Origin: Pseudomonas sp. MWU13-2105
GTDB taxonomy: Bacteria > Pseudomonadota > Gammaproteobacteria > Pseudomonadales > Pseudomonadaceae
Direction of reading: 5' to 3'
Length of the DNA: 64,000 nt
Assembly: GCF_023242315.1 (NCBI RefSeq)
Contig: NZ_JALLIY010000004.1
Location: 124,001-188,000, forward strand
The first letter of the stretch is position 1. Each line of letters begins with the position of its first letter. A program made the translations under genes and the position numbers. Below are positions 57,141 through 64,000 of the stretch, in pieces. The notes under the pieces were generated by a model that did no database searches, had not been told where the DNA came from, and saw only the letters and a list, made by a program, of their open reading frames with translations.

Positions 57141-58985
57141 ATGTCTGCGCAAATCAAACCGTTGGAGATGAACGAGGACCGCTACAAGGTGGTCAGCCCT
57201 TTTTATGGTGAAAAGGACTATGCGTTCAGCTTTGAGTTTGCCAGTGTCAACGCGGTCTGGCAGGGGCGTGCTGTCGACTCTGCCAGTCTTGTGGCTAAAC
57301 CGAACATCTGGATGGGCGAGGAGAGGCAGGACCATTATAGCGATGGGCAGCGCGAGGGCGCAGCCGATGAGCGTGTGTTTGCTTATCGAGAAGGCCGTGG
57401 TTTTACCCTGGTCTGTCTGAATGATCAGTTGTACCTCATGCTCAGGATATGGGAGGAGGATGAACACGGAAATGTTTCATTGGCGAGTCGACGGGCTAAA
57501 AGTGCGCTAAAGGTGGCGACCCGCACTGTCTCGGGGAAGACTGAGCCGCTGATGTTTTCCCATGCGGACCCTTGCATCGTTAAGCTGGAAACCCAAGGCG
57601 GTGTTTCGACAGTCAAGGTCTGGAATACGCAAAAGGCCGGGGAGGCACCTTTTATCCTGGGTGACTTTGGCGAGGACTTTAAGAGCTTTTTCTCAGCCTT
57701 TACCGAGTTCCAGTTCAATACAATACCCTTGGCCGTGAAAAATGGCCGGCACTCCTTGAAACTGGAACGAGTGGCGGCCTGGCGAGGGAACGCTCAACCG
57801 GAGGGCAAAGGGAATTTCAGGGATTTTCTGGATGAAAAAAAACAGCTCCTGAAGGGCTTCGGCTACCGGCAACTGCCTCTGCAGCGGTTGTCGGCGTACT
57901 ATCCATTTGAAAAGAACAGATGGGATGTACTTGATAACGGGCTGTTTCATACGGTCGACACTGCTGATTTTGAAATAACGGCCACTCAAGGACTTTGTTT
58001 TGATGCCTTCAAAAACAAATGTTCGCTTACCTTGCGTCCCAGCGTGGGGCAGGGGGCCTCCGCCAGCTTGATATTGAATGTTCTACTGGATGAATCCCGC
58101 TTATTCAACATCACCACTGTCAGTGCACAGATTGACGTATGGGGTAAATCAGAACCCGTTCTGTCACGGCGTAAGCATTGGTTGAATTTCAAGCGTTTTC
58201 TAGAGGATATAGAGACTTTCGACCCGGCCAAGCCGTTTGTCCTGTCTCCCTCTTATAAAGACGGCAGCCTCGCGGAGATCATCAAAGCCGGCGTGTTGAC
58301 CCACAGGCTTCCGAATTTCATGAAGCAGTTGGGGGTGTCGAATTTCGAAGTCGAGAGCCAGATAAAAGATACGATTCGCCGTCTTCAGCTCAAACTGAAC
58401 GAAGATAAAAAACTGCTCTACGAGCGCCGGGACACTATTGGCATGCTTCGCTTCAAGGCCTCGACGTCGAAGAGTGCCGTCGTCTTCAGGGTTCAAGTAT
58501 TAAGGCGCATGAATGCTGACGCAGCAGGCGCCGAGCTGAGTTATGAGGAAAAAGTCGTCTTCCAAGATACCCAAGGTCATGACCAGGGGGCCACTGACTT
58601 GAAGCATTTTCCCGGCTTCCTGCTGCTGTCCCTGAGTGATGATCGGAAAGCATTCAATGTGTTTTTCGCGCGCTCCGGGAGTGACCTTTCCGGGCCCTTG
58701 GTAGCAACCCTGACCTATACCGCTCCCCAGGCTGCCGATCAGGCGCCCGGGTATCTCGATGAGGTCATTCTGGAGCTCGGCGTGGGGGCATTCGGGATGG
58801 AAGGGCCGATGATTACGGTCAAAAACCTGGGGCTCTGGAATACCGCATTATGGCAGCGTGGGGGGCTTGTCACGGGCGGTGACAAGCTGGACCAGGATTA
58901 TAATGTGAAGACATTGGCCCATCTCGGTTTCTCTGGCTCGCTCAATCCTCTGATCGTTCAGTATAAAAAGTCTCTGAAGGCTTAG
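57141..58985 (+). CDS. Protein with LamG/concanavalin-like modules in toxin-like operon
   Basis: A 614-residue protein with no signal peptide or membrane helix. Three beta-sandwich modules are suggested. The first, at about 20-215, ends NGRHSLKLERVAAWRG. The second, at about 248-345, opens with LSAYYPFEKNRWDVLDNG, a typical LamG opening. The third, at about 433-580, closes with ITVKNLGLWNTALW, like the LamG ending. Such modules often bind glycans, so it may be a receptor-binding part of the system; this is inferred from weak patterns. It has an excellent AAGGAGG 6 bp before the ATG, and its stop is 10 bp before copy 2. Confidence 0.6.
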   Translation: MSAQIKPLEMNEDRYKVVSPFYGEKDYAFSFEFASVNAVWQGRAVDSASLVAKPNIWMGEERQDHYSDGQREGAADERVFAYREGRGFTLVCLNDQLYLMLRIWEEDEHGNVSLASRRAKSALKVATRTVSGKTEPLMFSHADPCIVKLETQGGVSTVKVWNTQKAGEAPFILGDFGEDFKSFFSAFTEFQFNTIPLAVKNGRHSLKLERVAAWRGNAQPEGKGNFRDFLDEKKQLLKGFGYRQLPLQRLSAYYPFEKNRWDVLDNGLFHTVDTADFEITATQGLCFDAFKNKCSLTLRPSVGQGASASLILNVLLDESRLFNITTVSAQIDVWGKSEPVLSRRKHWLNFKRFLEDIETFDPAKPFVLSPSYKDGSLAEIIKAGVLTHRLPNFMKQLGVSNFEVESQIKDTIRRLQLKLNEDKKLLYERRDTIGMLRFKASTSKSAVVFRVQVLRRMNADAAGAELSYEEKVVFQDTQGHDQGATDLKHFPGFLLLSLSDDRKAFNVFFARSGSDLSGPLVATLTYTAPQAADQAPGYLDEVILELGVGAFGMEGPMITVKNLGLWNTALWQRGGLVTGGDKLDQDYNVKTLAHLGFSGSLNPLIVQYKKSLKA

Positions 58986-58995
58986 GGGGGGGCAT

Positions 58996-61900
58996 ATGCC
59001 AATGTTGACCTTTGATTATAGTTTGAATCAATACGAAATATCGGGTGCGGGGCTGAGCAGGGACAACCTTGGTTATCTTGAAGCGATTATAAAGCTCTTG
59101 AAGTCGTACGCTATCGTTGCTCCTGAGATTCATCTGGATGGTCGGGTGATTGGAGCAACACAGGGCGCACGCACGTACACGCTGGGTGAAATTTATACTC
59201 AAGGGGGCGAGAAAGATCGGATTATTTACCCTTGTTTCCGAGATCAATGGAGCTTTGATTTTACGAAAGACCTCTCGTCCTTTCTACTCTGGAGAGACAT
59301 GAGTGAAACCTTGAGGGCAACCTATTCAGATCTTCAGTCAGGTTTGTTGAAGAGCAAAGGTGACGCTGCACGGGCGTTGATCAGCCTGGCCTTGCTCGAA
59401 GAGTTTGTCGCGCTGGTCGACGTGCAAGGGGAGCAGGTTTTTCAAAAAAGGCAAGAGCTGAATTTTTTGAAAGGTGTGATTGCGCTTTATTACCTGGGGG
59501 TCGTCCAGAAACAATGGAGGATGTCGCAAGGTGTCAACTTGCCGGATAGCCTTGCCCGGCCTTCTGCGCGGGTGAAGCGCACGGCCAAAAACTCACTGAC
59601 TCTGCTGATTGGCGAAGACATTGCCAGTGTCAAGTTGTATAGGGCGTTGGCTACTTATGAAGATCCCGTTTCCATGGATGTTATCGGCTTGTATTTTTCT
59701 TATAAAAGTAAAGCTGGGCTGAAAAACTCCGCGGACCTGACCAGGTTTTCTATTGCACTGCAAACCATGATCGCGGCGGATGTCAGTAGTTACAGGTGGC
59801 GGCTTGATAGCGCCGTTTATCCCTTCATTGCCGATATACTGGATCCTCATAGGCTAGGGTCCGGTGATCCAGAAAGTGTTCAACGTTACCTCGATAATCT
59901 GGATGGGGATTTTGTGCGCTTCAGAAAAGACAATCTGGACCGGCGCATTACCCGCGAGCAGGGCTTTGGGGTCTACACGATCAGTCACTACCATAGGCTG
60001 CAATCACCGGCAGTCAATGCGCTCTGGGGCAGGGCTCAGCCGACATTCATTGACCTGTTGCCGATTGATTACATCAGTCCGGGCGCTAGCGAAATCCCTT
60101 TTGATGGAACCCTCCATGTTGTCGCTCACGCGGATATTTTTGGCCTGGGTGGTGTCTCTAATCCTGAGAGAATTGCCAGTTGGATATACAGTAATTTTTC
60201 AAGTACGTTTGGGAGGGCTGCGGCCAGGTTCAAGGAGCTGAAGTGCATTAATTTCACGGCCTGCCATTTCCCCAAGGCCATGGCGGAGTATGTGGCCGTT
60301 CTGTTTTTGGAACAATGCCTGGAGGACGGGCGCTTCAAGGTTTTGGGTGGCGACGGTGTTGAAAGGAACTGGGTGCCTAATATAACCGTTGTTTGCAGTC
60401 CTCATACGGCCTTGGCGTACAACCCCGGGCTGGATTTGATTCCGTTCTCCGTTGTGGACGCAATCCATACAATGGCCCCCTTTCCTGGGGTTGTGCTGAA
60501 TATCATGAACGTCATGCGCGCTAGCGAGTTTTCCGGTTTTTTATCTCGGGCCGGGGGCTTGGATTTCAATGAAGCCTATGTTCAGGAGTTTTTAAAAGAG
60601 ACTCGTGTATTCTCCATCGACAGCCTGGTCGGTGAAGCCTTTCAAGGTGGGATGGTCTCGGAGGAGGCACTGGATGAGGCAACAAAGCGCAGGACGGTGG
60701 ATTATAAAGTTTATGAGCAAGGCCTGAGGGAGGAGAAAAAAAGGAGAAGGGTTGAGGCAAACGCTATTCTTGAAATACCGTCACCGCCCTTTGGCCCGCT
60801 GGACAGGGAGCAACACGTTGCGGCGATAGAGCGTCTGTTTTATGAGAGCGCCTCGATCAAGCCGGGAGGCGCCACCGCCTTTTTACGGGTTAATACATTT
60901 GAAACGATGCGTTTGTTGCATGAATATTATGCGGCGGTGAAAAATCGATATCGCGCTCTGGCGCCCAGTCGGACCAGTGATGATGCCGCCGAGCTCAACA
61001 GTCAAATATACAAGCAGGCTTTGGATGATCTGAAACGAGAAAATCGGATCAAGTTTCTTCTTGATCCGCTGGATCCGCGATACCACTATAAACGACAGTC
61101 GATCCTCAAGGGGTTCAGGGCCCATCTGGGTGTCGTGTACAGGGAGTTTCGGGACTTTCCATTTTATAACCCGCACCAGTCGCCAGTGTTTGACGTGCAG
61201 CCGGACAATTACGCCTGGGTCTCCTATTATAACCAGCAGCTGGCGGAGATCCTGTTTGTCGCGACCAAGCAGGAGTATCGGGAGATGACGGGGATCGAGG
61301 TGGATAAAATTCACCTGTTTTCTGAAGTCAGTGTGCCAGAGGATACGTTCAGCAAAGTTCAAAAACCCAAGCATGACTGGACCGGGCTGAGGGTAATACT
61401 CAGCGCGCCCTTGTATCGCGGCCTCTTGGGCTGCGAGCAGCTTGGCGCGTCGACATGGGAGCTGAGAGTGCTGCTCGATGGGGGCGAGGAGGCAAGGATT
61501 CTTCCCGCCCTGGGAGAGCTGGAAAACAATCTGAAAAGCAAGAGGGGCATTCTCAACGACTCGCAGTCCCTGAAGCGTCTGCAAGAGACCCAGGACAATC
61601 TGAGTCGCGTCAAAACCGGCATCCAGAAGAAAACACTCTCGTCTTTGGTTTTGAAGACCTCCGCCCGTATCGCCACTGGCTCCAGCCGACTATTGGGTGC
61701 TTTTGGGGTTTTTGCGGATTTCCGAACCCAGCCTTTCCATCTTGATTTTTCATCTGCCAGGTCAGGGGTCTTCACCGTCAGTGATTCGCTGGCGGTGGTC
61801 AAAGGGGTCTTTGATTTCACCACTGATATCGGACCGGTGCTGGCCTTGCGTCTGGCCTCCAGTGCTACCCGGGCGCTCTGGCGACCGCGATTGGACCAGC

Positions 61901-63255
61901 TCTTCTTCAAGATGAACAAGGTGCTGCTGCCCCTGGATGTGCTGTTCACCGCAGTGAGTCTCCATCGCAACATCGAAGGTGCCCAGTTGGCCAAGAGCGC
62001 CGAAGAACAGGCGCTCTACATCACCATGACGGTCATCGATGCAGCGGCCTTTGGCGTGAACCTGGCGGCCTTTGTCCTGATTGGCGTGCCCGGGGTGAAT
62101 GTCGTTCTCATTCTGGTGGGGGCGGCGCTGGCTATCGTCAATATCATCCTGAATTCGATCGTGAGCCTCTCGCAGCTGGACAACTACTGTTGGAATGAAA
62201 AGGTCGGCCTGTTCTTCGGCAATATGTTCGGCTCTACGGCGTTGGATGGGATCCTGACCCAGCAGCAGATGCGCGGGGTGGCGGATCAGCTCTTTGATGG
62301 GAGTGATCTCGCCACGGGTTTGCATCAGGATGGCATCGATCTGTTTCTGACACCGATGATCAATGACGCCGACGATCATGATCAGACCAACCCATTCAAG
62401 GACATTGGTACGGTCAACCAAGACGCCGGCTTTCGTCGGGAACCCAGGGGTTATACGTTGTCGCCTTCGGGATTTGGCCCGGATGATCTGAGAACCTGGG
62501 CGGATGCCAAGGGCCGGGGGAAAGCCGGACAGGTTTACAAGGGCTGGTACCTGCGTCGTCGGGAAGCGCGCCGGGGACGAGAGCGAAAACTGCTGGTGAC
62601 GATGCCTTCCACACCGAACACGCGGTTGGAAGTGTTGGATTTTGGTCCCATCCCGACGATTCTTTTATTCGGCGCAACGCCGCACCTGCTGCTCAACGTC
62701 AATCCTTTCGGCTGGGCAGCGGGGGAGTCCCCGGAGGAACAGGCCCGTAACAAATATCAGGTCAGGTTGCACCCGGAGACCAGCTACACCCTTCAGTTCA
62801 AGAGCGGTGTGATGGCGTCAAATGACCTCGACTCCAACTTTGGCGGTCGAACCGAGCTGATCGTCCCTGGGGGAGAGTTCCAGGCGCTGCCTCAAGTAAG
62901 CCTGGATCTGTCCGGCCAGGAGGACGCGCGCGCGAGCATTCCCGAGTTGGACTTGTCGCGCTCTTCCCTGGAGGTCGTCAAGTTCAAGGACAAGAGCACC
63001 TTCAAGCTGGGGCTGGTCAGCACCGATGGCCACACCCCCTGTGCGCTGGAGCAGGTAGTACGAACCGTGCAATTGCCTGCCCATATCCAGTTCAAGAGCG
63101 GAGAGCAGCACCCGGTGATGGCGGTGCTCGGGCAGGGCTCGCGGATTACCCTGAGAAACTCGAAGGGCCGATCCCTGTTGCTGTTGAGGCGGGAGGTCGT
63201 TCGTTGCGAGATCGATATCCAGGCGTCGGTCGGCGGTTTTGCGGTCTCGATTTGA
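58996..63255 (+). CDS. CPD/TcdA-TcdB pore-domain toxin-like protein, copy 2
   Basis: A 1419-residue full-length paralogue of the protein at 50014-54054. The N-terminal module keeps YTLGEIYTQG and RIIYPCFRD at the same residue number (75-83). The protease-like domain keeps His378 and Cys423 (45 apart), but the usual GHG is AHA and the loop reads VVAHADIFGLGG, so activity is less certain than in copy 1. The region before the pore domain is about 75 residues longer than in copy 1. From about residue 920 on it is almost identical to copy 1, including the hydrophobic stretch (~1007-1059), with one 4-residue deletion. It is the last gene of the operon, with AGGGGGGGG before the ATG, and ends 9 bp from convergent queG. 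Confidence 0.75.
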   Translation: MPMLTFDYSLNQYEISGAGLSRDNLGYLEAIIKLLKSYAIVAPEIHLDGRVIGATQGARTYTLGEIYTQGGEKDRIIYPCFRDQWSFDFTKDLSSFLLWRDMSETLRATYSDLQSGLLKSKGDAARALISLALLEEFVALVDVQGEQVFQKRQELNFLKGVIALYYLGVVQKQWRMSQGVNLPDSLARPSARVKRTAKNSLTLLIGEDIASVKLYRALATYEDPVSMDVIGLYFSYKSKAGLKNSADLTRFSIALQTMIAADVSSYRWRLDSAVYPFIADILDPHRLGSGDPESVQRYLDNLDGDFVRFRKDNLDRRITREQGFGVYTISHYHRLQSPAVNALWGRAQPTFIDLLPIDYISPGASEIPFDGTLHVVAHADIFGLGGVSNPERIASWIYSNFSSTFGRAAARFKELKCINFTACHFPKAMAEYVAVLFLEQCLEDGRFKVLGGDGVERNWVPNITVVCSPHTALAYNPGLDLIPFSVVDAIHTMAPFPGVVLNIMNVMRASEFSGFLSRAGGLDFNEAYVQEFLKETRVFSIDSLVGEAFQGGMVSEEALDEATKRRTVDYKVYEQGLREEKKRRRVEANAILEIPSPPFGPLDREQHVAAIERLFYESASIKPGGATAFLRVNTFETMRLLHEYYAAVKNRYRALAPSRTSDDAAELNSQIYKQALDDLKRENRIKFLLDPLDPRYHYKRQSILKGFRAHLGVVYREFRDFPFYNPHQSPVFDVQPDNYAWVSYYNQQLAEILFVATKQEYREMTGIEVDKIHLFSEVSVPEDTFSKVQKPKHDWTGLRVILSAPLYRGLLGCEQLGASTWELRVLLDGGEEARILPALGELENNLKSKRGILNDSQSLKRLQETQDNLSRVKTGIQKKTLSSLVLKTSARIATGSSRLLGAFGVFADFRTQPFHLDFSSARSGVFTVSDSLAVVKGVFDFTTDIGPVLALRLASSATRALWRPRLDQLFFKMNKVLLPLDVLFTAVSLHRNIEGAQLAKSAEEQALYITMTVIDAAAFGVNLAAFVLIGVPGVNVVLILVGAALAIVNIILNSIVSLSQLDNYCWNEKVGLFFGNMFGSTALDGILTQQQMRGVADQLFDGSDLATGLHQDGIDLFLTPMINDADDHDQTNPFKDIGTVNQDAGFRREPRGYTLSPSGFGPDDLRTWADAKGRGKAGQVYKGWYLRRREARRGRERKLLVTMPSTPNTRLEVLDFGPIPTILLFGATPHLLLNVNPFGWAAGESPEEQARNKYQVRLHPETSYTLQFKSGVMASNDLDSNFGGRTELIVPGGEFQALPQVSLDLSGQEDARASIPELDLSRSSLEVVKFKDKSTFKLGLVSTDGHTPCALEQVVRTVQLPAHIQFKSGEQHPVMAVLGQGSRITLRNSKGRSLLLLRREVVRCEIDIQASVGGFAVSI
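61764..63255 (+). repeat. Near-identical direct repeat, copy B (3' part of toxin-like gene 2)
   Basis: This is the second copy of the tract at 52551-54054, offset by 9213 bp at its left end and by 9201 bp at the stop codon because of a 12-bp deletion. It is in direct orientation, so recombination between the copies would remove about 9.2 kb and leave one chimeric toxin-like gene. Confidence 0.85.
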
Positions 63256-63264
63256 GATTGGGGG

Positions 63265-64000
63265 TCAAACGGCGCTGCGCTGCGCATGTTGCCGCAGCGC
63301 CCACTGCACATGCTCCTGAACCAGCTCCGAGGGATAGTCGCGACGCTGGTTGAGCGCCTCCAGCACCGGAATCGTCGACGGTGCATTGCCCAGCCCGACC
63401 GCCAGGTTGCGCAGCCAGCGCTCATAGCCCGCCCGGCGCAGCGGCGAGCCCTCGGTGTTTTTCAGGAAGGTCTCTTCGTCCCACAGGAACAGCTCGGCCA
63501 ACCCGGCATTGTCCAGGCTGTGGCGGGGCTTGAAGTCGCCTTCATCGGACGGGCGGGCGAAGCGGTTCCATGGGCAGACCATCTGGCAATCGTCGCAGCC
63601 GAATACCCGGTTGCCGATCAATGGGCGCAGATCCTCCGGGATCGCGGTCTTCAGCTCGATGGTCAGGTACGAAATGCAGCGCCGCGCGTCCAGTACATAG
63701 GGGCCGACGAACGCCGCCGTCGGACAGATATCCATGCACGCCGTGCAGCGCCCGCAATGCTCCGTGGCGTGGGGGGGATCCACCGGCAGCGGCAGGTCGA
63801 CGAACAGCTCGCCGAGAAAGAAGTAGCTGCCGGCCTTGCGATTGAGCACCAGGGTGTTTTTGCCGATCCAGCCGAGCCCGGCCTGTTCGGCGATAGCTTT
63901 TTCCAACACCGGCGCACTGTCGACGAAGGCCCGGTAGCCAAACGGCCCGATGACCTGCTGGATGCGTTCGGCGAGCTGTTGCAGGCGCTTGCGGATCAGC
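63265..64000 (-). CDS. queG: Epoxyqueuosine reductase, C-terminal part
   Basis: The frame is open to the window edge, so the start lies beyond base 64000; about 244 residues are present of ~350. QueG is a cobalamin and iron-sulfur enzyme that reduces epoxyqueuosine to queuosine in tRNA. Visible are AGLGWIGKNTL and two ferredoxin-like cysteine sets, CGRCTACMDICPT and CDDCQMVCPWN. It normally follows orn closely in Pseudomonas. It is convergent with toxin-like copy 2 and only 9 bp away, with no visible terminator between them. Confidence 0.93.
   Translation of the reverse strand, partial: LIRKRLQQLAERIQQVIGPFGYRAFVDSAPVLEKAIAEQAGLGWIGKNTLVLNRKAGSYFFLGELFVDLPLPVDPPHATEHCGRCTACMDICPTAAFVGPYVLDARRCISYLTIELKTAIPEDLRPLIGNRVFGCDDCQMVCPWNRFARPSDEGDFKPRHSLDNAGLAELFLWDEETFLKNTEGSPLRRAGYERWLRNLAVGLGNAPSTIPVLEALNQRRDYPSELVQEHVQWALRQHAQRSAV

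Noticed and set aside
50014..63255. Identification as FitD/Mcf or a classic clostridial-type glucosylating toxin
   Set aside because: The proteins are 1006-1419 residues or shorter, not about 2400-3000. No glycosyltransferase DxD domain or C-terminal CROP repeats are visible. Only the protease and pore regions look related.
50014..63255. Type VI secretion or contact-dependent polymorphic toxin system
   Set aside because: No VgrG, Hcp, PAAR, Rhs core, two-partner secretion domain or small immunity gene was found in or around the locus.

Overview
The window is a stretch of Pseudomonas chromosome, most likely from the P. fluorescens/P. putida side of the genus. It is GC-rich, has typical Pseudomonas REP palindromes between genes, and carries a gene order close to the P. 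aeruginosa PA5014-PA4950 region as I remember it. The basis is gene content and order read directly here. The species cannot be fixed from the sequence alone.

Layout. (1) 1-22.4 kb is the lipopolysaccharide core region. After the 3' end of glnE come waaF-waaC-waaG-waaP and a two-domain InaA-type kinase, all tightly coupled. Next come a carbamoyltransferase, two glycosyltransferases, a hexapeptide acetyltransferase, an inverted O-antigen-ligase-like gene, msbA, hldE and finally waaA. A minus-strand operon (FAD oxidoreductase, aldo/keto reductase, a conserved protein) and a divergent SMR pump/LysR pair lie between hldE and waaA. (2) 22.4-29.8 kb holds tolC, a TPP riboswitch with thiC, the CytX-type pyrimidine transporter, an RsiV-like lipoprotein, an ADP-ribose pyrophosphatase and a DUF1249 protein. 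(3) 29.8-39.8 kb holds cpdA, a YqiA esterase, parE, parC, a PqiC-like lipoprotein and the divergent ahpA-like/serB pair. (4) 39.8-49.8 kb holds the minus-strand HDOD-rhdA-psd-PilZ-like run, motAB with a FliA-type promoter, rsgA, orn and a TRIC-family channel.

(5) 49.8-63.26 kb is the standout. Four large codirectional genes, preceded by a 22-codon leader ORF, sit between this core block and queG. The first and last genes (1346 and 1419 aa) are paralogues. Each has a conserved N-terminal module, a C80/MARTX-type cysteine protease domain with a visible His/Cys pair, and a C-terminal region resembling the TcdA/TcdB pore-forming domain. Between them lie a 1006-aa beta-rich protein that I do not recognise and a 614-aa protein with LamG-like modules. 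The last ~1.5 kb of the two paralogues is almost identical in DNA while the rest has diverged, and the N-terminal halves are much richer in A+T. No transporter, signal peptide or immunity gene is visible. I read it as a multi-protein, autoprocessing, pore-forming toxin-like system that I do not know to be described as a unit. The function is inference.

No rRNA, tRNA, CRISPR array, insertion sequence, transposase or integrase was seen.
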